Below the pieces are notes generated by a model, which worked only from the letters and a program-made list of their open reading frames with translations, had not been told where the DNA came from and did not search any database. Source: Sandarakinorhabdus sp. (GTDB lineage: Bacteria > Pseudomonadota > Alphaproteobacteria > Sphingomonadales > Sphingomonadaceae). From it: 6,011 nt of DNA. This document shows, one piece after another, positions 1 through 6,011 of the stretch; position 1 is the stretch's first letter; each line of letters opens with the position of its first letter. Both the position numbers and the translations under genes were made by a program. The stretch is taken from positions 1 through 6,011 of the forward strand of contig JALOSK010000125.1 of assembly GCA_025458465.1 (NCBI GenBank), read 5' to 3'.

Positions 1-902
1 CCGGTCTTCACCAGGCTGCCGGCACCACTGATGTCACCATTGAGCTGCAGCGTGCGGCCATTGCCGGCAAGGGCGGTCAACGCCGCACCCAGCACGATGT
101 CATTGTCCAGGGCTTGCGTGCCCGCGCTGGCGCTCAACGTGCCAGCGCCCGCAACAGTGATCACGCCGCTGCCCAGCGCATTGTTCGAACCGATCGCGAT
201 ACCCCCTTCCAGAAGGGTGATCGGCCCGGTGGCGGTGGTCGCGGCCAATGCCGGATCGGCGTTGGTGAAGGTCTGCGTGCCGGTGCCGGTCTTGATGATG
301 CCCAGATCGCCCTGCAGCGCCCCGGAGAAGAGCCGGTTCACATCGGTATCGATGGTGAGCACCGCAGCACCGCCGGTGCTGGTGATCGCCGCCCGGCTGC
401 TGCCCGAGAGGCCCGCAACCGCGTTGTTGAAGCCGCCCAGATCGACAACCGCAACGACACCCGCCGGCCCGCCAACCGAAAGCAGGCTGCTTGCCGACAG
501 CGCCGTGGTCGAACCGGCCAGCAGCGTGCCGTTGGTAACCGAGGTGGTGCCGCTGTGGGTGTTCACGCCGGAGAGCGTGAGCACGCCAAGGCCGTCCTTG
601 CGGAAGGACAGGATACCCAGGCTATCGGTCAGGTTGCCGGCATAGGTTTCGGCAACGGCGATATTGGCGCGCAGCGCGCCGTTGGTGATTTCGGTGGCGC
701 CATTGATCGGCGCACCGGCAAAGCCGGTGACCGTCAGCGGTCCGCCGCCCAGATCGAAAACCTGCGCGGTCGCCGGCGCAAGGGCCGTGCCCGACAGCAT
801 TGCGGCAATCAGCGAAAGAGCAACGCCGCGGCTGGCGGCCGCCTTGAAGACGCCGCGGCCGGCAGACGTCTTGAAGACAAGCGAGGAATTGCGATGGCCC
901 AT
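1..902 (-). CDS. Autotransporter-type surface protein with beta-strand (PATR) repeats, N-terminal part
   Basis: The frame is open from an ATG at 902-900 to the left edge, giving 300 codons with no stop, so only the N-terminus is present. Residues 1-46 look like a long signal peptide: a basic n-region (R4, K11, R16, K20, R25), a hydrophobic core at about 27-42, and a likely signal peptidase I site after A44-T45-A46. Residues 99-130 match the autotransporter-associated beta-strand repeat, with the core 'GVLTLSGVNTHSGTTSVTNG'. A second, degenerate unit covers about 199-255 ('IIKTGTGTQTFT', then 'EGGIAIGSNNALGSG'), and a third starts at 'SGAGSLVKTG' by the edge. Such proteins are usually type V secreted, with a beta-helix passenger and a C-terminal barrel; the barrel would lie outside the window. 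The ATG was chosen because GGGGG (913-909 region) sits 5 bases upstream; an in-frame GTG at 908 is an alternative. No catalytic domain is visible, so an adhesin or biofilm role is inference. Confidence 0.85.
   Translation of the reverse strand, partial: MGHRNSSLVFKTSAGRGVFKAAASRGVALSLIAAMLSGTALAPATAQVFDLGGGPLTVTGFAGAPINGATEITNGALRANIAVAETYAGNLTDSLGILSFRKDGLGVLTLSGVNTHSGTTSVTNGTLLAGSTTALSASSLLSVGGPAGVVAVVDLGGFNNAVAGLSGSSRAAITSTGGAAVLTIDTDVNRLFSGALQGDLGIIKTGTGTQTFTNADPALAATTATGPITLLEGGIAIGSNNALGSGVITVAGAGTLSASAGTQALDNDIVLGAALTALAGNGRTLQLNGDISGAGSLVKT
825..878 (-). repeat. 27-bp imperfect tandem duplication in the signal-peptide coding region
   Basis: Two adjacent 27-base units, 878-852 and 851-825, agree at 23 of 27 positions by direct alignment. 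They encode VFKTSAGRG and VFKAAASRG, residues 9-17 and 18-26 of the autotransporter precursor. The first 9 bases of each unit (GTCTTCAAG) and the last 6 (CGCGGC) are identical. The repeat is in frame and ends just before the hydrophobic core, so it lengthens the basic n-region by nine residues without changing the core or the cleavage site. No third copy is visible on either side. Confidence 0.85.
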
Positions 903-1006
903 ATACACCCCCAAAGAACCCAAATGGTCTGAATCCAGTGTGCAGAAATAGCCGATTGCCACGCCAATGCAACCGGCCAAAACGTCGAAACTTGTGAACA
1001 GTTGCA

Positions 1007-1039
1007 CCGGAATCACACTGAATCCGGCTGATTTTCCGG
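1007..1039 (-). other. Bulged hairpin around the maiA stop codon
   Basis: On the minus strand, CCGGAAAATCA (1039-1029) can pair with TGATTCCGG (1015-1007). This forms nine base pairs with a two-base bulge and a 13-base loop, and it includes the maiA stop codon at 1015-1013. No U-rich run follows immediately, so it is not a classical intrinsic terminator. It could stabilise or process the 3' end of the upstream transcript, or be chance in GC-rich sequence. Confidence 0.25.
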
Positions 1040-1657
1040 GCGGGCTGTTGCGGCCCATGGTTGTGCCGCCACAAATGCCTCCACCGCCAGCAGTCGCGGC
1101 CACGCATCCAGCGCGAGCCCGAAGCGCCGGGCGTTGAACAAATGCGGCACCACGCACAGATCGGCCAGTGTCACCATGTCGCCAAACAGGCAGGCGCCGC
1201 CATGGCGGGCGGCGAACGCCTCCAGCGTGGCCAGCCCTTCGGCCATCCAGTGATGCAGCCAGCGGGTCACGGCGGCATCATCCTGCCCCATTTCGGCCTT
1301 CAGCCAGCGCTGCACGCGCAAATTGCCCAGCGGGTGGACATCGGCGGCAATCACCAGCGCCGCGCCGCGCACCAGCGCGCGCGATGCCGGATCGGCCGGC
1401 AGCAGCGGCGGCGACGGAAACGCTTCGTCGAGATATTCCATGATCGCAAGGCTTTGGGTGAGCACCGCCGGGCCATGCCGCAGCACCGGCACCAGCCCCT
1501 GCGGGTTCAGCGCCTTGTGCGGCGCATCCTGCTGCGCCCCCGCCAGCAGGTTGACCGGGACATGGGCGGCATCAAGCCCTTTCGCCGCCAGCGCCAGCCG
1601 CACCCGCCAGGCCGCCGTGGATCGCCAGTATCCATGCAGGACCAGGGGCGCCACCAC
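1013..1657 (-). CDS. maiA: Maleylacetoacetate isomerase-like zeta-class glutathione S-transferase
   Basis: This 214-residue protein has the normal length and order of a zeta-class GST. These enzymes use glutathione to convert maleylacetoacetate to fumarylacetoacetate in tyrosine/homogentisate breakdown, or act on maleylpyruvate or small haloacids. The thioredoxin-fold half (about 4-85) carries the signature loop '[12 protein letters not shown]' (12-23), VPVL with the cis-proline at P57, and Q68-S69 for glutathione. The helical half contains '[10 protein letters not shown]' (106-115), '[12 protein letters not shown]' (160-171), and the typical 'PENQPD' tail. The usual Ser-Ser-Cys loop reads S13-T14-A15 here. 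Two consecutive GTG codons (1657 and 1654) could start it; no strong Shine-Dalgarno is seen, though GGGA lies 8 bases upstream of the first. Only 4 bases separate it from der, suggesting translational coupling. No other tyrosine-catabolism gene is nearby, so the substrate is uncertain; membership of the family is not. Confidence 0.85.
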   Translation of the reverse strand: MVAPLVLHGYWRSTAAWRVRLALAAKGLDAAHVPVNLLAGAQQDAPHKALNPQGLVPVLRHGPAVLTQSLAIMEYLDEAFPSPPLLPADPASRALVRGAALVIAADVHPLGNLRVQRWLKAEMGQDDAAVTRWLHHWMAEGLATLEAFAARHGGACLFGDMVTLADLCVVPHLFNARRFGLALDAWPRLLAVEAFVAAQPWAATARPENQPDSV

Positions 1658-1681
1658 CCGTTCAGTCCCGCTTGAACGGGT
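1656..1681 (-). promoter_or_regulatory. Perfect 9-bp hairpin over the der stop and maiA start
   Basis: Read on the minus strand, ACCCGTTCA (1681-1673) pairs perfectly with TGAACGGGT (1664-1656) across the 8-base loop AGCGGGAC. The stem includes the der stop codon (1664-1662) and the first two bases of the GTG at 1657. The loop exposes GGGA, the only Shine-Dalgarno-like stretch before maiA. No U-tract follows, so it is not a terminator. A role in coupling maiA translation to termination of der is inference from position; the pairing itself is read directly. Confidence 0.45.
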
Positions 1682-3104
1682 TCTTGCCGCCCCGGAAGTT
1701 CAGTCGGATCGGCAGGCCGCGAAAATCCAGATCATCGGCCAGGCTGTTGGCCAGATAGCGCTGCCAGCTTGCCGGCAGCGCGTCGGTCCGGTTGCCGAAC
1801 ACCACGAAGCTGGGCGGCCGCGTTGCCACCTGCGTGACATAGCGCAGCTTGATCCGCGTGCCCTTCGGCGCCGGCGGCGGATTGCGATCCAGCGCGGCTT
1901 CGAACCAGCGGTTGAGCGCGCCTGTGGACACCCGGCGCGACCAGCGGGCGCGGGTTTCGAAAGCGGCCTCGATCAGCGCGTCGAGCCCCTTGCCGGTGGC
2001 GCCCGAACAGGTGAGCAGCGGCACGCCCTTCACCTGGGAAAGCCCATCTTCCAGCGCCTTCTTCACGCCCTGGAACAGCTTGCTCTGATCATGGGCGGCA
2101 TCCCACTTGTTGAGCGCGATGATGAGCGCCCGGCCTTCCGAAAGCACCTGATCGGCGATGCGCAGATCCTGCGATTCCAGCCCCAGCGTTGAATCCAGCA
2201 GCAGCACCACCACCTCGGCGAAATCGATGGCCAGCTTGCTGTCGGCCGCCGCCAGCCTTTCCACCTTCTCGGTGACCTTGGCGCGCTTGCGCAAGCCTGC
2301 AGTGTCCACCAGCCGGACCGGGCGCGCCACGCCGTCCCGCCCCGTCCATTCCCAATCGATCGCGATGGAATCGCGGGTGATGCCGGCTTCCGGCCCGGTC
2401 ACCAGCCGCTGTTCGCCCAGCAGCCGATTGATGAGCGTGGACTTGCCGGCATTGGGCCGGCCGACGATCGCGAGCTTGAGCGGGCCTTCCGGCGCCGCGG
2501 CTTCCTCGTCTTCCGGCAATTCCGCGGCGGCGTCTTCGGGTGTCTGTGCGTCCGTCTCGTCCGTCGCTGGTTCGCCCTCCGGCTCCAGGTGCGGCTTCAG
2601 CGCCTGGTAGAGATCGGCAAGGCCCAGCCCATGTTCGGCCGAAAGGCCGACCGGCTCGCCAAGCCCCAGCGCATGGCCTTCGTTGATCCCGGTTTCGGCC
2701 TGCAGCCCTTCGGCCTTGTTGGCCACCAGCACCAGCGGCACGCCGCGGCGCCGCAGCCAGGTGGCGAAATGTTCGTCCAGCGGCGTCACCCCGGCGCGGG
2801 CATCATAGACCAGCAGGGCCACGGTGGCAGCAGCAGCGGCCGCCTCGGTCTGGGCGCGCATGCGGCCCGACAGGCTTTCGTCGCTGCCATCCTCGAAGCC
2901 GGCGGTGTCAACCGCCACGAATTCCAGATCGAACAGCCGCGCCGCGCCCTCGCGCCGATCGCGGGTAACACCGGGCTGATCGTCCACCAGCGCGAGGCGC
3001 CGCCCCACCAGCCGGTTGAACAGGGTGGACTTGCCCACGTTGGGCCGCCCCAGGATGGCGACGCGCGGCGCGTCGGGCGAAATGTCGAGGATGTTGCCAG
3101 TCAT
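1662..3104 (-). CDS. der: Ribosome-assembly GTPase Der (EngA)
   Basis: Der is an essential cytoplasmic GTPase with two tandem G domains that acts in maturation of the 50S ribosomal subunit. The 480-residue product has the complete layout. G domain 1 shows the P-loop GRPNVGKST (19-27), G2 region 'PGVTRD' (44-49), DTAG (66-69) and NKAE (129-132). An acidic linker follows (about 174-206). G domain 2 shows GRPNAGKST (215-223), 'AGITRD' (240-245), DTAG (267-270) and NKWD (332-335). The KH-like C-terminal domain (about 385-480) ends in '[12 protein letters not shown]', a typical Der tail. All nucleotide-binding motifs are intact. The ATG at 3104 lies 10 bases after TAAGG and gives the expected N-terminus just ahead of 'VAILGRPN'. 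It is 29 bases downstream of bamB and 4 bases upstream of maiA, the conserved bamB-der order. Confidence 0.97.
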   Translation of the reverse strand: MTGNILDISPDAPRVAILGRPNVGKSTLFNRLVGRRLALVDDQPGVTRDRREGAARLFDLEFVAVDTAGFEDGSDESLSGRMRAQTEAAAAAATVALLVYDARAGVTPLDEHFATWLRRRGVPLVLVANKAEGLQAETGINEGHALGLGEPVGLSAEHGLGLADLYQALKPHLEPEGEPATDETDAQTPEDAAAELPEDEEAAAPEGPLKLAIVGRPNAGKSTLINRLLGEQRLVTGPEAGITRDSIAIDWEWTGRDGVARPVRLVDTAGLRKRAKVTEKVERLAAADSKLAIDFAEVVVLLLDSTLGLESQDLRIADQVLSEGRALIIALNKWDAAHDQSKLFQGVKKALEDGLSQVKGVPLLTCSGATGKGLDALIEAAFETRARWSRRVSTGALNRWFEAALDRNPPPAPKGTRIKLRYVTQVATRPPSFVVFGNRTDALPASWQRYLANSLADDLDFRGLPIRLNFRGGKNPFKRD

Positions 3105-3133
3105 TGCCGCAGCGCCTTACCAGCGCGCCGCGA

Positions 3134-4504
3134 TCAGCGATAGGCCGTCAACGTGCCATCATCGGTGAGGACATACAGGACGCCGCCCGCCACCACCGGC
3201 GGCAGATAGCCTGCCCCCGGCAATTCCAGCGTGGCCACCTTCTTGCCCTCATAGGGATCGAAGGCCACCAGTTCGCGGTTGGAACCGGCCACCCACAGTC
3301 GTTCACCGGCCAGCACCGGCCCAGCCCACTGGATCGGGCCCTTCTTGTTCTTGGGCTTGCGATACTGGTCCAGCCGGGCCACCCAGCGCACCTTGCCTTC
3401 GGCGCGGGTGATGCACAGCACCTCGCCCTCGATGGTGACGAGGTAGAGGAACTCGCCCGCCGCCCACGGCGTCCAGACGCTGGCGAAGTTGCGTTCCCAC
3501 ACCCGCGTGCCGGTTGCCAGTTCCAGCGAGACCATGCGGCCGCCGTGGCCCACCGCATAGACGCGGCCACGGTCGATCACCGGCGAGGCATCGATATCAG
3601 CCAGCGCCGCCATCGCGGTGGACCGGCCGGTGCGGGCAAGCTGGTCCTGCCAGAGGCTGCGGCCGTTTTCGGCACGCAGGGCATTCAATTCGCCGGAACA
3701 GAAGCCGACAACGATGGTGTCGAGCACGGCGGCCGGCGCGCCGGTGCCCAGGATGCAGGCCACTTCCACCGTGCCCGAAACGGTCCAGCTGGGCTCGCCG
3801 CTGGCCGCGTCCAGTGCGTGCAGCTGATTGTCCTGGGAAATGGCGAACACGCGATCGCCGGCCACGGTGGGGGCGCCGCGCAATGGCAGCACCAGTGCAC
3901 GTTCCCACAATTTCTTGCCGGTCGCGGCATCGAAGGCCGCCGCAAGGCCCTGGCCGGTGGTCACGAACACACGGCCGCCGCCAAAGGACACGCCGCCGCC
4001 AAAGGCCGCGCGCGCATTGCGCTTTTCCATTTGCACCGCGGCCTGCCACAGCAACTGGCCGGTGGTGGCATCAAAGGCGCGCACTTCGGCTTCGGTGTCG
4101 ATCGTGAACACCTTGCCATCGGCCACCACCGGCGCCGCGTTGAGACGCGCTGTGCCGCTGCTGCCCTTGCCGATGCTGGCCCGCCAGATCTGGCTGGGGT
4201 TCTGCGCCAGTTCCAGCTGGCCGCCCGCCTTGGACGGCGAACCGCCGGGCTGGGCCCAGGCAGCATTGCGTTCCGGCGGCGGCAGCACGATGGCGATGTT
4301 GCTCAGTTCGGGTTCGGCTTCGGCCTGGGTTTCGAAACTGAGGATGGGGATGCGTTCGCCCACCGTGGGGGTGCGCGGCTTGGCCTTCTTGAACATGCCG
4401 CAGCCGGACAGCGCCACGCTGGCGGCGAGCAGCAGCGCCAGGGCGCGGACGCCGCCGGTCGCTCTGGATGTGGCACGCGTCATCGTCACCCCGTCACCCT
4501 TCAT
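3134..4504 (-). CDS. bamB: Outer-membrane assembly lipoprotein BamB (PQQ-like beta-propeller)
   Basis: BamB is the lipoprotein scaffold of the BAM complex that inserts beta-barrel proteins into the outer membrane; in E. coli it binds BamA POTRA domains. The precursor has a type II signal peptide ending in the lipobox L-S-G-C with lipidated C35; the +2 residue is Gly, not Asp, as expected for outer-membrane sorting. After a low-complexity stretch (about 37-105), eight PQQ-type propeller segments follow, starting near 123, 171, 211, 261, 306, 345, 394 and 435. Most end in a G-x-x-x-W motif (for example 'FDATTGQLLW', 'FDAATGKKLW'), and the final short strand would close the ring. Its first ATG overlaps the yfgM stop as ATGA (4504-4501). 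A second in-frame ATG (codon 8, 4483) follows GGGGTGACG and gives a cleaner 28-residue signal peptide without acidic residues, so it may be the true start. At 456 residues it is longer than the E. coli protein, mostly before the propeller. Confidence 0.95.
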   Translation of the reverse strand: MKGDGVTMTRATSRATGGVRALALLLAASVALSGCGMFKKAKPRTPTVGERIPILSFETQAEAEPELSNIAIVLPPPERNAAWAQPGGSPSKAGGQLELAQNPSQIWRASIGKGSSGTARLNAAPVVADGKVFTIDTEAEVRAFDATTGQLLWQAAVQMEKRNARAAFGGGVSFGGGRVFVTTGQGLAAAFDAATGKKLWERALVLPLRGAPTVAGDRVFAISQDNQLHALDAASGEPSWTVSGTVEVACILGTGAPAAVLDTIVVGFCSGELNALRAENGRSLWQDQLARTGRSTAMAALADIDASPVIDRGRVYAVGHGGRMVSLELATGTRVWERNFASVWTPWAAGEFLYLVTIEGEVLCITRAEGKVRWVARLDQYRKPKNKKGPIQWAGPVLAGERLWVAGSNRELVAFDPYEGKKVATLELPGAGYLPPVVAGGVLYVLTDDGTLTAYR

Positions 4505-5232
4505 TGTGCCGTTTCGCCCGCGGGCCGGGCGGGCAGCCCCAGCGCCGCCGGATCAACCCCGACCGCCACTGCCAGCTGCGCGGCGCGGCCACGCAGCGAC
4601 GGGCTCATCGTCTCTTCCTTGACCATGGCGATCAGGATCGGCTTGGCCTGTTCGGGCTTGCCGTCCCGGATGTGGGCAATGGCCACCAGTTCGCCGGCCA
4701 CGCCAAACCAGCCATTGCCCGGCACTGCCAGCGGCTTCAGCCGGGTCACCACGTCCGCCGGTTTCATCTGATCAAAGCCCACCCGCACCGCCTTCACGGT
4801 GGCGGCATCGCGGATCGGTTGCGGCAGGCTGGTGTCGCGCGCCACCGCTTCGTACAGGCCGCGCGCCTTCACCTTGTCGCCGCCCGCCATGGCATCATTG
4901 GCCAGCACCAGCCGGGCCAGCCCCGAATAGGCACCGGGGCCATCCCGCGTCATTGCTTCCAGCACCGGGCGGGCCTTGGCGCCTTCGCCCACTTCCAACT
5001 GTTCCATGGCACGCGTCAGCGCCTCGCCGGCTGCCCCGGCCGCCTTGGCCTGGCTGTCCTGCCACCACAGCCAGCCGGCCAGCGCCGCCAGCGCCAAGAC
5101 CACGGCCGCGATGATCAGCTTGCCAAAGCGCTGCCACAGGCCGGCCAGTTGCGAGCGGCGATATTCGTCGTCCACCTCGCGCAGGAAGGCATCATCGGGC
5201 GTTGCTGGCGGTTTGGCGGGCGTGTTGGCCAA
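4501..5232 (-). CDS. yfgM: YfgM-like inner-membrane TPR protein (ancillary SecYEG partner family)
   Basis: The product has the single-span topology of the YfgM/TPR_21 family. It has a short cytoplasmic N-terminus with 'DDAFLREVDDEYRR' (about 13-26), one hydrophobic segment (about 39-57, 'LIIAAVVLALAALAGWLWW'), then an alanine-rich helical periplasmic region resembling TPRs (about 62-215, e.g. 'GAYSGLARLVLANDAMAGG'). In E. coli, YfgM associates with SecYEG and PpiD and helps periplasmic chaperoning. I chose the TTG at 5232, giving 243 residues and an 'MANTPAKPP' N-terminus, because AGGAG (5247-5243) lies 10 bases upstream. The frame stays open to another TTG at 5250 (249 residues), but that start would place the AGGAG inside the gene. 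No in-frame ATG fits. Its stop overlaps the bamB start by 4 bases, the conserved yfgM-bamB order. The family call rests on topology and neighbours as much as on motifs. Confidence 0.88.
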   Translation of the reverse strand: MANTPAKPPATPDDAFLREVDDEYRRSQLAGLWQRFGKLIIAAVVLALAALAGWLWWQDSQAKAAGAAGEALTRAMEQLEVGEGAKARPVLEAMTRDGPGAYSGLARLVLANDAMAGGDKVKARGLYEAVARDTSLPQPIRDAATVKAVRVGFDQMKPADVVTRLKPLAVPGNGWFGVAGELVAIAHIRDGKPEQAKPILIAMVKEETMSPSLRGRAAQLAVAVGVDPAALGLPARPAGETAQ

Positions 5233-5242
5233 GGCGTTCGTG

Positions 5243-5247
5243 CTCCT
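5243..5247 (-). promoter_or_regulatory. Ribosome binding site for yfgM, decides the TTG start
   Basis: AGGAG on the minus strand is the best Shine-Dalgarno match in the panB-yfgM gap. It is 10 bases from the TTG at 5232-5230 and lies inside the coding sequence if the upstream TTG at 5250 is used, so it favours the shorter protein. Confidence 0.6.
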
Positions 5248-5251
5248 CAAT

Positions 5252-5269
5252 GGGCGGTTGCCACCGCCC
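5252..5269 (-). promoter_or_regulatory. GC-rich 7-bp hairpin just upstream of the yfgM ribosome binding site
   Basis: On the minus strand, GGGCGGT (5269-5263) pairs perfectly with ACCGCCC (5258-5252) across the four-base loop GGCA. The stem ends four bases before the AGGAG. It is followed by ATTGAGG rather than a U-run, so it is not a standard intrinsic terminator. It may act as a 3' stabilising or processing structure for panB mRNA or tune yfgM translation; that is inference. Confidence 0.4.
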
Positions 5270-5315
5270 GCATTGCCGGCGGGTGAATGCCCCAGCCAGC
5301 GTGATACGTAAAGCC

Positions 5316-6011
5316 TCAGCGATAGAGCTGGGCGTCGGTGGGAAACTCGCGCCGCCGCACACGCCCCGCATACTCCGCCGCCGCCGCCGTGATGCGGCCG
5401 GCCAGATCATCGAAGCGTTCGACAAAGCGCGGCACGCGTTCGAACATCCCCAGCATGTCGTCCACCACCAGCACCTGGCCATCGCAGGCCGGGGAAGCGC
5501 CGATGCCGATGGTGGGGCAGGCCACCGCGTTGGTGATCGCCACGGCCAATGGCTCCACCACGCCTTCCACCACCAGCGCGAAACAGCCGGCCTCGGCCAC
5601 GGCCTTGGCATCGGCGAGGATCTTGGCCTGTTCGGCCTCGCTGCGGCCACGCGCGCCATAGCCGCCCAGCGCATTGACCGCCTGCGGCGTGAGACCCACG
5701 TGCGCCATCACCGGGATGCCGCGTTCGGTCAGGAACTTCACCGTGGGCGCCATCACCGCGCCGCCCTCCAGCTTCACGGCGGCTGCGCCGGTTTCGCGCA
5801 GCGCGCGCGACGCGGTGCGGAAGGCGGCTTCCGGGCTCTCCTCATAGGTGCCGAACGGCAGATCGATCACCACCACGCTGCGATAGCTGCCGCGCACCAC
5901 GGCCGCGCCATGGGCGATCATCATGTCCAGTGTCACCTTCACCGTGGTGTCGAGGCCATAGATGACCTGCCCCAGCGAATCGCCCACCAGCAGCAGATCG
6001 CAATGCGGATC
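5316..6011 (-). CDS. panB: 3-methyl-2-oxobutanoate hydroxymethyltransferase (ketopantoate hydroxymethyltransferase), 5' end missing
   Basis: PanB transfers a hydroxymethyl group from 5,10-methylene-tetrahydrofolate to 2-oxoisovalerate, giving ketopantoate, the first committed step to pantothenate and CoA in the cytoplasm. The reading frame enters at the right edge as '[14 protein letters not shown]' and runs 231 codons to a TGA at 5318-5316. Compared with the 264 residues of E. coli PanB, some 35 to 55 N-terminal residues lie outside the window. Family landmarks are visible: the metal-ligand Asp of 'VGDSLG', the Asp of 'VVVIDLPFG', Lys and Glu of 'VKLEGG', the metal-site His of 'MAHVGLTPQ', the presumed catalytic Glu of '[10 protein letters not shown]', and '[15 protein letters not shown]'. 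The GTG within 'LLVGDS' (5987) is an internal valine codon, not a start. It is 83 bases upstream of yfgM, so it may head or share that transcript. No panC is seen nearby. Confidence 0.96.
   Translation of the reverse strand, partial: DPHCDLLLVGDSLGQVIYGLDTTVKVTLDMMIAHGAAVVRGSYRSVVVIDLPFGTYEESPEAAFRTASRALRETGAAAVKLEGGAVMAPTVKFLTERGIPVMAHVGLTPQAVNALGGYGARGRSEAEQAKILADAKAVAEAGCFALVVEGVVEPLAVAITNAVACPTIGIGASPACDGQVLVVDDMLGMFERVPRFVERFDDLAGRITAAAAEYAGRVRRREFPTDAQLYR

Noticed and set aside
31..932. Two overlapping plus-strand open frames opposite the autotransporter start.
   Set aside because: Composition is low-complexity (Pro/Ala/Val or Arg/Gly/Gln), typical of the reverse complement of repeat-rich coding DNA. 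The minus frame has a signal peptide and PATR repeats, which explains the region fully.
945..972. Possible sigma70-type promoter for the autotransporter on the minus strand: TTGCAT (972-967), 16 bases, TATTTC (950-945).
   Set aside because: The -10 matches the consensus at only three of six positions and lacks the final T; such matches are expected by chance. A promoter probably exists in the 110-base gap, but I cannot locate it.
903..1012. Search for a tRNA, small RNA, attachment site or intrinsic terminator in the longest gap.
   Set aside because: No cloverleaf, no stem followed by a T-run, and no direct-repeat pair typical of an integration site could be found.
3104..4771. Long plus-strand open frame of 555 codons opposite bamB and yfgM.
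   Set aside because: It is antisense to two well-supported conserved genes, is rich in His, Arg, Gly and Gln as expected for a GC-rich shadow frame, and shows no recognisable domain.
5247..5273. Eight-codon minus-strand ORF (ATG at 5273, product MRAVATAH) whose TGA overlaps the TTG at 5250.
   Set aside because: It looks like a leader peptide by position, but it has no clear ribosome binding site, no repeated regulatory codons, and it overlaps the hairpin arms. Chance is the simpler reading.
1..6011. Search for CRISPR repeats, insertion-sequence ends, toxin-antitoxin pairs, phage genes or an unknown defence system.
   Set aside because: There are no regularly spaced repeats, no transposase motifs and no small unexplained gene pairs. 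Apart from short gaps the window is filled by recognised genes.

Overview
The window looks like GC-rich alphaproteobacterial chromosome, most likely from a sphingomonad (Sphingomonadales). This rests on the protein style: an alphaproteobacterial BamB with a long pre-propeller region, a Der GTPase with an acidic linker, and a PanB of the '[14 protein letters not shown]' type. High G+C and GTG/TTG starts fit. The genus is inferred, not shown.

Every gene I can support lies on the minus strand, so the transcription order runs from high to low coordinates. It is: panB (5' end beyond the window, 6011-5316), yfgM-like (5232-4501), bamB (4504-3134), der (3104-1662), maiA-like zeta GST (1657-1013), a 110-base gap, then the first 300 codons of a large autotransporter-type surface protein (902-1, continuing off the left edge). 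The plus strand shows only out-of-register shadow frames.

The core is the conserved yfgM-bamB-der block, known from E. coli and many other proteobacteria. YfgM is an inner-membrane TPR protein associated with the Sec translocon, BamB is a lipoprotein of the outer-membrane beta-barrel assembly machine, and Der is an essential ribosome-assembly GTPase. The tight packing (83, -4, 29 and 4 bases between successive genes) suggests one transcript from at least yfgM to maiA, possibly led by panB. PanB makes ketopantoate for pantothenate and CoA. MaiA is a glutathione-dependent cis-trans isomerase, usually of tyrosine catabolism, but no other gene of that pathway is present.

The autotransporter start is the only accessory-type element. 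It has a long signal peptide whose n-region contains a 27-bp (9-residue) imperfect tandem duplication, followed by autotransporter-associated beta-strand repeats. It probably has its own promoter in the 110-base gap, but I could not identify one convincingly. Its product would be a client of the BAM complex that includes BamB.

I do not see an undescribed system here. The points worth a second look are small: the signal-peptide duplication, a 9-bp hairpin over the der stop and maiA start, a hairpin just upstream of the yfgM ribosome binding site, non-ATG starts, and an altered catalytic loop in the GST.
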